A DNA stretch of 64,000 bases from Streptomyces sp. HUAS 15-9 (lineage in GTDB: Bacteria > Actinomycetota > Actinomycetes > Streptomycetales > Streptomycetaceae): contig NZ_CP106798.1 of assembly GCF_025642155.1 (NCBI RefSeq), positions 4,030,001-4,094,000 of the forward strand, given 5' to 3'. How positions within the stretch are numbered: position 1 is the stretch's first letter; the number at the start of each line of letters is the position of its first letter. The notes beneath the pieces are model-generated. The model saw nothing but the letters and a program-made list of their open reading frames with translations, did no database searches and was not told the origin of the DNA. The translations under genes were made by a program, and so were the position numbers. Positions 44,360 to 52,225 of the stretch are shown here, piece by piece.

Positions 44360-45325
44360 CTACGGCTCGACGACCGTCTCCTGGGCGGCCGCCGTGTCCC
44401 CCGCCATCAGCGGGGCGTCCACCGGTACGTTCCGCTTGACCAGGGCCAGGGCGATCGGGCCCAGCTCGTGGTGGCGTACGGACGTGGTGATGAAGCCGAT
44501 CTTGCGGCCGTCGGGGCCCTCGTCCGCGCGCCGGACCTCGGTGCCGTGCACCGGCAGATGGACGTCGCTGCCGTCCAGGTGGAGGAAGACCAGCCGGCGC
44601 GGGGGCTTGCCCAGGTTCTGGACGCGGGCGACCGTCTCCTGCCCGCGGTAGCAGCCCTTCTGCAGATGGACCGCGATGCCGATCCAGCCCAGCTCGTGCG
44701 GGATCGTACGGTGGTCGGTCTCGAAGCCGACCCGCGGGCGGTGGTGCTCCACGCGCAGCGCCTCGTAGGCGAGGATCCCGGCCGCGGGGCCCGCCTTCTC
44801 GGCGTACGACTCCAGGTCCGCGCGGGGCAGGAAGAGATCACGGCCGTACGCCGTCTCGCGTACGACGACGCCCTCGGGGACCTCGGCGATGGAACCGGCC
44901 GGCAGGTGGACGAGCGCGAAGTCGTCGGTCCGGTCGGCCACTTCGACCCGGTAGAAGAACTTCATCGACTCCAGGTATGCGATCAGCTCGTCCTGGGTGC
45001 CGGGCTCCACATGGGCCCAGACCGTCGTGCCGTCGTCCACCAGGTACAGCGCGTGCTCGATGTGGCCGTGCGCGGACAGGATCAGCGCCTCGGTCGCCTC
45101 GCCCACGGGCAGCTCGCTGACGTGCTGGGTGAGCAGGAGGTGCAGCCAGCTCAGCCGGTCCTCGCCGGTGACGGTGACGACACCGCGGTGGGAGAGGTCG
45201 ACGAAGCCGGTGCCGTCGGCGAGGGCACGCTGCTCACGGAACAGGTCTCCGTAGTGGGCGGCGACGCCTTCGTCCACGCCCTCGGCGGGGACGGCGCCGG
45301 GCAGGGACAGCAGGGGGCTCTTCAT
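44360..45325 (-). CDS. ygfZ: YgfZ/GcvT-family folate-binding protein
   Basis: A 321-residue protein of the aminomethyltransferase fold. It carries the YgfZ signature KGCYRGQETVARV with its reactive Cys. YgfZ uses a folate to support [Fe-S] cluster assembly or repair. Its start is 10 nt from the nur stop, so nur-ygfZ probably form an operon. The N-terminal block DLSHRGVVTVTGEDRLSWLH is the folate-binding region. Confidence 0.92.
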   Translation of the reverse strand: MKSPLLSLPGAVPAEGVDEGVAAHYGDLFREQRALADGTGFVDLSHRGVVTVTGEDRLSWLHLLLTQHVSELPVGEATEALILSAHGHIEHALYLVDDGTTVWAHVEPGTQDELIAYLESMKFFYRVEVADRTDDFALVHLPAGSIAEVPEGVVVRETAYGRDLFLPRADLESYAEKAGPAAGILAYEALRVEHHRPRVGFETDHRTIPHELGWIGIAVHLQKGCYRGQETVARVQNLGKPPRRLVFLHLDGSDVHLPVHGTEVRRADEGPDGRKIGFITTSVRHHELGPIALALVKRNVPVDAPLMAGDTAAAQETVVEP

Positions 45326-45335
45326 ATCCGTAAGC

Positions 45336-45773
45336 CTACGACTTGGTAATTGAACGCTTGAGGGTGCAGTCCTTGCAGCGACCGAAGATCGCGAAGTGCT
45401 TCATGTCCGTGTCGAAGCCGAAGGTCTCACGGAGCTTGGCCGTGAAGTCGGCCGCCACGTCGACATCCGCCTCGATGACGTTCTGGCAGTCCCGGCAGAC
45501 CAGGTGGATGTGGTGGTGGCGGTCCGCGAGGTGATAGGTCGGGGCGCCGTGGCCGAGGTGGGCGTGCGAGACGAGACCGAGCTCCTCCAGCAGCTCCAGC
45601 GTGCGGTACACCGTGGAAATGTTGACCCCCGACGCCGTCTTCCTCACTTCCACGAGGATGTCGTCGGGGGTCGCGTGTTCAAGGGTGTCCACGGCTTCGA
45701 GCACGAGTTGCCGCTGCGGCGTCAGCCGGTAGCCGCGCTGCCTGAGGTCGCTCTTCCAGTCGGTGCTCACCAC
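45336..45773 (-). CDS. nur: Nur, nickel-responsive Fur-family regulator
   Basis: A 145-residue Fur-fold repressor. The winged helix is at about 15-75. The Ni-binding histidines expected from the solved S. coelicolor Nur are all here: H70, H72, H126, and H33, H86, H88, H90 in the HHHIH region. CxxC pairs at 93/96 and 133/136 are also present. Nickel-bound Nur represses Ni uptake and, indirectly, controls SodN/SodF choice. Start GTG 45773 (MVSTDW) has a TAGACT box 7 nt upstream and appears leaderless. Confidence 0.95.
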   Translation of the reverse strand: MVSTDWKSDLRQRGYRLTPQRQLVLEAVDTLEHATPDDILVEVRKTASGVNISTVYRTLELLEELGLVSHAHLGHGAPTYHLADRHHHIHLVCRDCQNVIEADVDVAADFTAKLRETFGFDTDMKHFAIFGRCKDCTLKRSITKS

Positions 45774-45780
45774 ACCAGAG

Positions 45781-45786
45781 AGTCTA
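45781..45786 (-). promoter_or_regulatory. -10 hexamer upstream of nur
   Basis: TAGACT on the minus strand, 7 nt before the GTG start. Near-consensus and without a ribosome-binding site in between. Confidence 0.6.
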
Positions 45787-45789
45787 GGA

Positions 45790-46365
45790 CTACTTGAAGA
45801 AAGCGATCCCGTCGTCCGGCATGTCGTCGGGCAGGGCCTTGGCCCAGCGCTCGACGTCCTCCGGGGTGACGACCTTCTTCAGATGGGCCGACATGTAGGG
45901 GCGCAGCTCGACCTCGGGGGTCTGCTTCTCGCCGACCCACATGAGGTCGCTCTTGACGTAGCCGTACAAGCGCTTGCCGCCGCTGTACGGCTGCGCGGCG
46001 GCCGTGCGCGCCACCGCGTCCGTGACCAGGTCGATCTGCGGCTTCTTGGCGGCCATCTCGCCGTACCAGATCTCGATGACGCCGTCGTCGCGGGTCATCG
46101 TGACCTCTACCTTGCGGCCGGCGTCGATCCGCCAGAAGCCGTGCTCCGACTCCAGCGGGCGGACCTTGTTCCCGTCGTTGTCCAGCACCCAGGTGTGGGA
46201 GTGGTACTCCAGGAAGTCCCGCCCGTCGTGGGTGAAGGTGACCTCCTGCCCGAAGTTGCACTTCTGCGAGCCCGGGAAGTCGTGCACACCCGCGCCGGCC
46301 CAGTTGCCCAGCAGGAAGGCGAGCGGGACCAGGTCCTTGTGGAGGTCGGACGGAATCTCGATCAT
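45790..46365 (-). CDS. Nitrobindin-like haem-binding protein (FABP/DUF1794)
   Basis: A 191-residue beta-barrel with the nitrobindin signature GNWAGAG (GxWxGxG, about residues 20-26) and the expected strands. Near the C-terminus, PYMSAHLKK supplies the likely haem-ligand His. Nitrobindins bind ferric haem and isomerise peroxynitrite to nitrate. It lies 34 nt downstream of a 32-residue membrane microprotein gene and probably shares its transcript. Confidence 0.88.
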   Translation of the reverse strand: MIEIPSDLHKDLVPLAFLLGNWAGAGVHDFPGSQKCNFGQEVTFTHDGRDFLEYHSHTWVLDNDGNKVRPLESEHGFWRIDAGRKVEVTMTRDDGVIEIWYGEMAAKKPQIDLVTDAVARTAAAQPYSGGKRLYGYVKSDLMWVGEKQTPEVELRPYMSAHLKKVVTPEDVERWAKALPDDMPDDGIAFFK

Positions 46366-46399
46366 GAGCGGCGGTTCCTAGCCAGTTCCTTGACGGTGG

Positions 46400-46498
46400 T
46401 CAGTGCTGGCCCTGGTACAGCTTCTTCACGGTCAGCCCGGCGAAGGCGAGGACTGCGACGCAGACCAGGGCCAACAGGATGTCGAAGAAGATCTCCAC
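46400..46498 (-). CDS. 32-residue single-span membrane microprotein
   Basis: GTG at 46498 opens MEIFFDILLALVCVAVLAFA, then GLTVKKLYQGQH. There is one helix (about 4-24) with a basic cytoplasmic end. AAGGAG is perfectly spaced 6 nt upstream, and the stop is 34 nt before the nitrobindin-like gene. Too short for most gene finders, but the start signals and composition make it convincing. Function unknown. Confidence 0.78.
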   Translation of the reverse strand: MEIFFDILLALVCVAVLAFAGLTVKKLYQGQH

Positions 46499-46530
46499 GG
46501 GGTGCTCCTTGAGCGAGGGTGGGCATGCAC

Positions 46531-46569
46531 AGGGCCGGGCCCCAGCTTACGCGGCCGGGGCCCGGCCCT
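46531..46569 (-). terminator. Terminator of the three-gene membrane operon
   Basis: AGGGCCGGGCCCC (46531-46543) pairs perfectly with GGGGCCCGGCCCT (46557-46569), 13 bp, between the operon's last stop and the microprotein gene. Confidence 0.85.
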
Positions 46570-46595
46570 GCCGTACGGGTGCTCCGGGACAGCGG

Positions 46596-47879
46596 TCAGC
46601 CGAGCAGCTGACTCTGCAGGGTCACGGTCTGCTGGAAGGGGACGGCGGGGGCGGTGCCCTTACGGGACTGGACGATCACGCCGATGGTGTCACCGGCCGA
46701 GAGGTACGCCTGCCGGACCTGCTCGGCGCCGTACGGCCTGCTCTCCGTGTACGGGGAGTTCGCGACGTCGTCGACGTCCGCGAGATGGGGGAAGTCCTCG
46801 TCCCGCTCGGACGTGGCGGCACCGCGCACCGGGAAGACCGGGGAGTTGTACTCCGTCAGCTCCGTGCCGGCCACCTCGTCCGCGACCGCCGCGGTGTTGA
46901 ACTGCAGCAGGTAGATCCGGGTGCGGGTGCCGTCCGGCATGGTCCAGCCGCGGGCGGCGATGTGCCGCAGGCCGTAGTCGGTCAGCAGCTGCGCGATCGT
47001 GTCCCGGTCCGTCTCCTCGGAGTACTGCGCCAGGAACGTCTTCGTCGCCAGCCAGCCGTCCGTCCCGCGCAGCGCGGCGTCGGCCTTGGCGCCCCCGGGC
47101 GCGGGCAGGAGCAGTCTGCGCAGGTCCGCGTAGTGGGCGCCGGCCTTGTTGACATCGGCGAACGGTGCGGGGCTGCCGGCCGGCAGCGGTGCCCTGACGA
47201 TCGCCGGGTAGTCCCAGCGTCCGTCCGACTCGGTCCGAAGGCCCGGTACGTCGGTGCGCTCCATGCGGGTGATGCCGTACGCCGTGCCCGCCCCGGCCAC
47301 CGCGAAGACGGCGACGGCCGCGGTCCAGCGCAGGACCCCGCGCAGGACGCGGCGGTCCTTCTTCGGCGCGGGTGCCTCCGGCGGGGGCGGGGGGAGAAGG
47401 GGCGGCAGGTCCCCGGGGGCGGCCGGCACGCCGGGGTCGGCCGACGCTCCGGGTTCCGCCGGCACCCCGGGTTCCGCCGGCACCACGGGTTCCATCGGCA
47501 CCACGGGTTCCATCGGCACCACGGGTTCCATCGGCACTCCAGCGTCCGCCGCGGGCGGCAGGGTCGCGATCGGCTCCGTCTGCACGGCGTCCGCGGTCCC
47601 CATGGGCTCCGCGGCCTGCACGGGCTCCGCGGCCTGCACGGGCTCCGCGGCCTGCACGGGCTCCGCGGTCCGCACGGGCTCCGCGGTCCGCACGGGCTCC
47701 GCGGTCCGCACGGGCTCCGCGGCCTGCACGGGCTCCGCGGCCTGCACGGGCTCCGCGGCCTGCACGGGCTCCGCGGTCCGCGCGGGCTCCGCGGTCCGCG
47801 CGGGCTCCGCGGTCTGTACAGGGTGTCCGGTCGGCTCGACCGGTTCCGTCTGCTCCATCGGCTCCGTCTGCTCGGTCAT
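46596..47879 (-). CDS. Single-span protein with 12 hexapeptide repeats (third gene of paralogous operon)
   Basis: A 427-residue type II membrane protein. Residues about 20-92 are twelve tandem hexapeptides of the form VQAAEP/VRTAEP, then VPMEPV-type repeats, then one helix (about 192-212, WTAAVAVFAVAGAGTAYGI). The ectodomain begins with ADLRRLLLPAPGGAK and TDGWLA, which match the first gene of the operon. The repeats would form a rigid, acidic, Pro-rich arm inside the cell. Its ATG overlaps the stop of the gene upstream (ATGA). Confidence 0.78.
   Translation of the reverse strand: MTEQTEPMEQTEPVEPTGHPVQTAEPARTAEPARTAEPVQAAEPVQAAEPVQAAEPVRTAEPVRTAEPVRTAEPVQAAEPVQAAEPVQAAEPMGTADAVQTEPIATLPPAADAGVPMEPVVPMEPVVPMEPVVPAEPGVPAEPGASADPGVPAAPGDLPPLLPPPPPEAPAPKKDRRVLRGVLRWTAAVAVFAVAGAGTAYGITRMERTDVPGLRTESDGRWDYPAIVRAPLPAGSPAPFADVNKAGAHYADLRRLLLPAPGGAKADAALRGTDGWLATKTFLAQYSEETDRDTIAQLLTDYGLRHIAARGWTMPDGTRTRIYLLQFNTAAVADEVAGTELTEYNSPVFPVRGAATSERDEDFPHLADVDDVANSPYTESRPYGAEQVRQAYLSAGDTIGVIVQSRKGTAPAVPFQQTVTLQSQLLG
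47605..47820 (-). repeat. 18-bp tandem repeat, twelve units
   Basis: Twelve in-register units beginning at 47605 and ending at 47820 (GGCTCCGCGGCCTGCACG and close variants with GTCCG). They encode the hexapeptide array and can change copy number without a frameshift. A second, shorter 18-bp repeat (CCATCGGCACCACGGGTT type) occupies about 47480-47540. Confidence 0.92.
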
Positions 47880-48727
47880 ACCGCCTCCCCCGGCTCCGCG
47901 ATGCGGTCGAGCTGTTCGCGCAGCAGCCCGACGATCTCCTTGGTGTGCAGTGGCTCGGCCCCGTACGCGGTGGCGGTGACCAGGACGTCTCCCCGGTAGG
48001 CGGAGCAGAGCATCACGTCAAGCTTCTTCTTCGCCTCCGCGGGCGGCAGGAAGCACTTGGCGTTCTTGTGGCCCGGGATCTCCGGCCCCTTGCGGAAGAT
48101 CTTGAGGGCTGCCAGGAACCCGTTCTGGAACGTGGACATGTTCCGCACCGCCGCCTTGTCCTGGATCTGGACCAGCTCGACGCTCACGGTGAAGGTGCTG
48201 TCCTTGTAGAAGTCGGCGTCGCCGGCACCGGAGGCGTCGGTGCTCATGTAGCTGCGCATCGCCATGCCCCTGGTGTGCTGCTTGTCGATCCGCTTCTCCA
48301 GCTCTCGCCGCTGGGAGCGGGGCAGACCGCGGAGCGACTCCTTGCGCAGGGCCGCGGCCTCTCGTCCGCTGAGCGCGGCGTCGGAGCCGAACTCGGCGAT
48401 GTCCGGGCCCCGGCGCCAGCCGTCGGTGCCGAACGGCAGGAGCATGGCGGCGAGCGAAGAGGCACCCTTCGCGCCCTTGTCCCCGGCCCCCTCTTTCGCC
48501 TTCGCGGGCTTCGGGAACTTCCATGTGGGCGCGCCCGGATCACGGTCGGCGTTCTGGACGGTGACAACCGTGTAGCCCGCGCCGCCGACAACGGCGACGG
48601 CGAGCAGGGCAAAGGCGACGACGGCGGCGATACGGCCGCGTCGTACGGGCTTCTTCGCGGGGGCGGCCTCCGGCTCGGGCTGCTCGCTCACGACCGCTTC
48701 TTCTTGGTCTCTCGGTTCCTCGCTCAC
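47876..48727 (-). CDS. Single-span membrane protein, second gene of paralogous operon
   Basis: A 283-residue type II membrane protein. A charged cytoplasmic part ends at KKPVRRGR, then one helix (about 33-52, IAAVVAFALLAVAVVGGAGY). The ectodomain includes MLLPFGTDGWRR, related to DGW motifs in the other two proteins, and later cysteines (AKCFLPP, MLCSAYRG) that could form a disulfide. Start and stop both overlap neighbours by 4 nt. Function unknown. Confidence 0.8.
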   Translation of the reverse strand: MSEEPRDQEEAVVSEQPEPEAAPAKKPVRRGRIAAVVAFALLAVAVVGGAGYTVVTVQNADRDPGAPTWKFPKPAKAKEGAGDKGAKGASSLAAMLLPFGTDGWRRGPDIAEFGSDAALSGREAAALRKESLRGLPRSQRRELEKRIDKQHTRGMAMRSYMSTDASGAGDADFYKDSTFTVSVELVQIQDKAAVRNMSTFQNGFLAALKIFRKGPEIPGHKNAKCFLPPAEAKKKLDVMLCSAYRGDVLVTATAYGAEPLHTKEIVGLLREQLDRIAEPGEAV

Positions 48728-49461
48728 AGCCGCTCCATCTGCCGCTTCGCCAGGTCCATGATCCTGGACTTGGAGATCGGCTTCGTGTCGTAGATCCAGA
48801 TCTCCATGGCGATGTCACCCCGCCAGGCGTGCGCCTGTGCCTTGTAGAGGGGCATGTAGCCGGGCTTCCGCTCCGGCTCGGTGTCGACGTAGACCATGCC
48901 GTCGCCGGTGCCCGGGATGGACCAGCTGTGGGTGCCGTCGACATTCCATCCATTGGCCCGGTCCTGGGCGCCAAGGTCCTCTTCCTGGTGGAACTGCACC
49001 AGCCGGATGTCCATGAACTGGTTGCCGTGCTCGGCCCAGGTGGTGCTGACCGCCCGCCGGAACTCGGACGTCGCCAGTGAGACGAACTCCGTGTCGGAGT
49101 TCTTGAGCTGCGACGCGTACTCGGCCATGTTCAGCCAGCCGTCCTCGCCGGGCCCGAAGGGGGGCTTCTTCGCTCCCTTCGGCGGCGCGATGAGCAGCTT
49201 GCGCAGGTCGCCGTCCGTCTTGACCTTGTGATCCTGGGCGGCGGACAGCGGCTCGGGCCCCTCACCCTTCGCCTGCGCGAGCACCGGCTGCGAGAGCGAG
49301 GGCAGGGCGGTGGGCTTCCGGTCGGCCTGGATCAGATAGCCAGTGCAGGCCCCGGCGACGAGGCCGAGCACGCCGGCGGAGGCGAGCAGCAGGGCCGTAC
49401 GCCCGCGGCGGCGCGGCGCGCTGGGCACTTCGTGCGTTTCGGGTCTATCGGGTACTTCCAA
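48724..49461 (-). CDS. Single-span membrane protein, first gene of paralogous operon
   Basis: A 245-residue protein (from TTG 49461) with one helix (about 21-41, TALLLASAGVLGLVAGACTG) and an ectodomain starting GDLRKLLIAPPKGAK and EDGWLN, paralogous to the third gene's ectodomain. GGGGGAC precedes the TTG at the right distance. GTG codons at 49470 and 49509 are alternatives in the same frame. It probably heads the transcript. Function unknown, likely envelope-associated. Confidence 0.75.
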   Translation of the reverse strand: MEVPDRPETHEVPSAPRRRGRTALLLASAGVLGLVAGACTGYLIQADRKPTALPSLSQPVLAQAKGEGPEPLSAAQDHKVKTDGDLRKLLIAPPKGAKKPPFGPGEDGWLNMAEYASQLKNSDTEFVSLATSEFRRAVSTTWAEHGNQFMDIRLVQFHQEEDLGAQDRANGWNVDGTHSWSIPGTGDGMVYVDTEPERKPGYMPLYKAQAHAWRGDIAMEIWIYDTKPISKSRIMDLAKRQMERL

Positions 49462-49551
49462 GACGTCCCCCACAGGGCGTGAAGCGCGGATTCCGTATCC
49501 GCGCCCCACAGCAGACTCATGGGTGGCGTCCGGGGTTGTACAGGAGTTCGG

Positions 49552-49821
49552 TTACGACTTGATGTGCTCCACAAATACCGCCCAGGCCGTCCCGGCGAAG
49601 ACGAGGGGGGTACGGGCGGTGTCTTTGCTGTCCCGGACGGGGACGAGGGGGAGGTTGTGGGCGACCTCGACGCAATTGCCGCCGTCCGAGTTGCTGTAAC
49701 TGCTCCTGTGCCAGGCGGCGGCGTTCAGGAAGTCGTCGGAGACCTCGACACACTCGCCGCCGTCCGAGTTGCTGTAGCTGCTTCTACGCCATGTCGCCTT
49801 GCTCAGGTCGATGGCTCGCAC
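49552..49821 (-). CDS. DUF397 protein with duplicated motif
   Basis: An 89-residue protein with two DUF397 units: TWRRSSYSNSDGGECVEV and WHRSSYSNSDGGNCVEVAH, nearly identical in sequence. DUF397 proteins in Streptomyces are encoded beside XRE regulators of the WhiJ/AbaA type and bind or modify them. Its ATG lies 19 nt inside the upstream XRE gene, so the two are coupled. Confidence 0.88.
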   Translation of the reverse strand: MRAIDLSKATWRRSSYSNSDGGECVEVSDDFLNAAAWHRSSYSNSDGGNCVEVAHNLPLVPVRDSKDTARTPLVFAGTAWAVFVEHIKS

Positions 49822-50645
49822 GCCGCTTCCTCCAACATCCGCAGGATGAACTTCCTTGACTCGGCCGGGGAGAGGGCCAGGTCGCGCATCGCATCATAGA
49901 TGCGATGGAAGTGCTCAACCCTGCCTGATTCCTCGATGAGTTCACCACGTACGTCGTTCTCGGCGTAAGCCACGGTACGGCCATCCAGCAGTCGGAGGAA
50001 CATCATGGCCGTGCTTCCAAGACCGTGAGGTCCGGCGCTGAACGGCAGCACATGCAGCGTGGTGTTCGGACGCTGCGACATCTGGGCCAGGTGCTCCAGT
50101 TGCTCCCGCCACTCCTGCATATCCCGCAGCGGAGTCCGCAGCACCGCCTCGGAGAGGATGCCGCGGAACGGCGGCGCGTCCTCTCCCTCCAGCAGCTTGC
50201 GCCGCCCCGTGCGCGCCTCCACCTGCTGATCCAACTCCTTGCCCTTGGCGCCGCCCGCCGCGAGAACTTCGCGTGCGTACCCGGCCGTTTGCAAAAGCCC
50301 TGGCGGCCTGCTCACGGCGTAGTGCCAAAAGCCCACCGCCTCGGCCTCCAGCAGCATGTACCGCCGGTACTGCTCCTTGAACTGCGCGGGATCCGCCACC
50401 GCCAGTTCCCACAGCGTCAGCAGCCGGTCCGGTGTCCCGTAGAACGTATCCAGGGCCTGTGCGATCTCCGGGCCGCCCACCGTGTCGCCGCTCTCCATCT
50501 TGCTGAACTGGGACGGGCCCCACCCCACCTTCTTCGCCAACTCCCGCAGGCTCAGGCCACGTTCGGTCCTCATGAGCCGTAACTCCTCGGCGAAGCGCCT
50601 CCTCGGCTCCTGGCTGCGTCCCGTGACCACTCGCCTCGGCGGCAT
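49803..50645 (-). CDS. XRE-family regulator paired with DUF397 (WhiJ-like)
   Basis: A 280-residue protein: N-terminal helix-turn-helix (about 17-70, ELRLMRTERGLSLRELAKKV then GWGPSQFSKMESGD) and the DUF5753 sensor domain (QMSQRPNTTLHVLPFSAGPH). This two-gene arrangement is expanded in Streptomyces and controls development or antibiotics in some cases. ATG 50645 follows AAGGAGAG. It is divergent from three coupled small genes. Confidence 0.9.
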   Translation of the reverse strand: MPPRRVVTGRSQEPRRRFAEELRLMRTERGLSLRELAKKVGWGPSQFSKMESGDTVGGPEIAQALDTFYGTPDRLLTLWELAVADPAQFKEQYRRYMLLEAEAVGFWHYAVSRPPGLLQTAGYAREVLAAGGAKGKELDQQVEARTGRRKLLEGEDAPPFRGILSEAVLRTPLRDMQEWREQLEHLAQMSQRPNTTLHVLPFSAGPHGLGSTAMMFLRLLDGRTVAYAENDVRGELIEESGRVEHFHRIYDAMRDLALSPAESRKFILRMLEEAACEPST

Positions 50646-50823
50646 CGAACTCTCCTTCCGGAATGAGGCTGTTGAAGGTGTTGAAGTAACGCGGTGTGCC
50701 GTTTCGCTACGGCCCGACATCGGCGTTTCGGCCCTGCTCAGCGGTCATGCTCGTACCGCCTGAACACGCAGCGTAATCCAGCGCTCGCGTGCTGTACGGG
50801 CGTTCACGGAAAGGAATGGCGCG

Positions 50824-51222
50824 ATGACGACGGAGCCGACACCGCTCGTACGGGGAGCGCTCGTCTACGATCCGGCCACCCGAAAGGTCGGCGAATACCA
50901 GGACCTCATCGGGACGCACGCGATGCTGCGTCCCGTAGGCGGTGGCCGGGAATGGGAGGCCGACCCGGAGTCGCTGCGGGCGGCGACGCCCGACGAACGG
51001 ATGAGCGCCGGAGTGCGCGCGGCGTACGCACAGACGCGGACCGCCGCGGCCCTGGTGGACCCCGCCGAACTCGACCGTCCGCCACAGCCGGTCGACGACT
51101 GTGCCGCGTGCGGCTGGCTCGCCGACCGGCGTGCGGAGGCGCGGGCCGTGTGCGACCGCAGCGCGGAGGCCGACGCGAACGTGCTGCTGCGCCACCACCA
51201 GCGGCGGGAGCACCGCGCATGA
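50824..51222 (+). CDS. Hypothetical protein (132 aa) beside the XRE/DUF397 pair
   Basis: Soluble and acidic, with a conserved-looking DDCAACGWLADRR (Cys pair) near the C-terminus and VRGALVYDPATRKVGEYQD at the start. Its family is common next to XRE/DUF397 pairs in Streptomyces, to my recollection, but function is unknown. GGAAAGGA precedes the ATG at 50824. Its stop overlaps the next start (ATGA). Confidence 0.75.
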   Translation: MTTEPTPLVRGALVYDPATRKVGEYQDLIGTHAMLRPVGGGREWEADPESLRAATPDERMSAGVRAAYAQTRTAAALVDPAELDRPPQPVDDCAACGWLADRRAEARAVCDRSAEADANVLLRHHQRREHRA

Positions 51223-51458
51223 CCGCGGCGGCACGGACCGTCCGCTGCACCTGCGGCGGCGACGGCAACGACCTGTGGCGGTACCCGATGTTTCCCACGT
51301 ACGCGCTGCCGCCCGCGGCGCCCGCACCCCCGCCCCCGCCCCCGCCCCGCCGCAGTACGACGGCCGAGGCCGTCTGGAGCACCGTGCTCGCCGCGACCGG
51401 CGTCGCCTGTCTGCTCGCCTGCCTACTAATCTTCCCGGTATGGCGAAGAAGCTCGTGA
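51219..51458 (+). CDS. Small proline-rich membrane protein (79 aa)
   Basis: It starts within the stop of the upstream gene. The N-terminus has a C-x-C pair (VRCTCGGDG), followed by a Pro/Ala stretch and one helix near the C-terminus (VWSTVLAATGVACLLACLLI). Its stop overlaps the next gene by 19 nt, so all three are linked in translation. Function unknown. Confidence 0.6.
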   Translation: MTAAARTVRCTCGGDGNDLWRYPMFPTYALPPAAPAPPPPPPPRRSTTAEAVWSTVLAATGVACLLACLLIFPVWRRSS

Positions 51459-51802
51459 TCAAGGTGACCGCCGGGGCCGACGCTCCCGAACGCTGCTCCC
51501 AGGCCTTCACGGTCGCCTCCGTGGCCGTGGCCAGTGGGGTCGATGTCTCCCTGTGGCTGACCGGTGAGTCCTCGTGGTTCGCGCTGCCGGGGCGGGCGGC
51601 CGAGTTCGAACTGCCGCACGCGGCTCCGCTGCCCGATCTGCTCGACGCGATCCTGGCGGGCGGCACCGTCACCCTGTGCACGCAGTGCGCGGCCCGCCGG
51701 GAGATCACGGAGAAGGACGTCCTCAAGGGCGTACGGATCGCCGGCGCGCAGGTCTTCGTGCAGGAGGCGCTCGGGGACGAGACGCAGGCGCTCGTCTACT
51801 GA
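51440..51802 (+). CDS. DsrE/DsrF-like sulfur-relay family protein
   Basis: A 120-residue protein with the DsrE fold: KLVIKVTAGADAPERCSQAF at the start and the Cys-containing loop GGTVTLCTQCAARRE, which may carry the persulfide-type cysteine. Such proteins transfer sulfur or act in redox signalling. It overlaps the membrane gene upstream by 19 nt. ATG 51440. Confidence 0.82.
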   Translation: MAKKLVIKVTAGADAPERCSQAFTVASVAVASGVDVSLWLTGESSWFALPGRAAEFELPHAAPLPDLLDAILAGGTVTLCTQCAARREITEKDVLKGVRIAGAQVFVQEALGDETQALVY

Positions 51803-51845
51803 GACGGGGTGAGACCACCGAGGCCCCGATGGTCGCTGGTGGTCC

Positions 51846-52103
51846 CTAGTGGCGCTTCTTTCCGTCCAGCTCGTCCCACCACTCGTCGGACTGCGGGTCG
51901 CCCGACGGATCGTCCCACCAGCGGTCCTCGGGCCCTCGGCGGTTGGCGACGATCGCGGCGAGCGGCGGGATGACCATGGCCACCACGCACATGCCCACCG
52001 CCGCCGGAATCGACCAGAGGCGCACGACGGCCCACGCCAGGACGAAGAGCCCCACACAGGTCCCCATCATGGCGAAGTAGAGGTGCCGTCGCCGTGCGTA
52101 CAT
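51846..52103 (-). CDS. DUF3099 membrane protein
   Basis: An 85-residue protein with two helices (LYFAMMGTCVGLFVLAWAVV and IPAAVGMCVVAMVIPPLAAI) and a Trp/Asp-rich C-terminal tail (EDRWWDDPSGDPQSDEWWDE), as in DUF3099. Function unknown. It starts at ATG 52103, with TACCCT 6 nt upstream and no ribosome-binding site, so it is probably leaderless. Confidence 0.85.
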   Translation of the reverse strand: MYARRRHLYFAMMGTCVGLFVLAWAVVRLWSIPAAVGMCVVAMVIPPLAAIVANRRGPEDRWWDDPSGDPQSDEWWDELDGKKRH

Positions 52104-52109
52104 ACGTCA

Positions 52110-52115
52110 AGGGTA
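52110..52115 (-). promoter_or_regulatory. -10 hexamer upstream of the DUF3099 gene
   Basis: TACCCT on the minus strand, 6 nt before the ATG at 52103. Confidence 0.55.
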
Positions 52116-52165
52116 GGTCGGAGACGACCGCCCGGCACGGCCGTCGCGGGCCCGGGCGTGCCAAA

Positions 52166-52205
52166 GGGCCGCACCCCGGGCGTCCAACCCGGTGGGGTGC
52201 GGCCC
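52166..52205 (-). terminator. Terminator of the sulfurtransferase operon
   Basis: GGGCCGCACCCC (52166-52177) pairs perfectly with GGGGTGCGGCCC (52194-52205), 20 nt after the DUF1416 stop. Confidence 0.85.
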
Positions 52206-52225
52206 TCGGCCGTACGGGGTCCTCG

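Noticed and set aside
47605..47820. CRISPR-like regular repeats
   Set aside because: No spacers; units are contiguous 18-mers in a coding frame.
46479..47999. 506-codon plus-strand ORF with GLRGLHGLRG repeats
   Set aside because: Repeat composition comes from reading the hexapeptide-coding 18-bp array backwards; it runs across two minus-strand genes.
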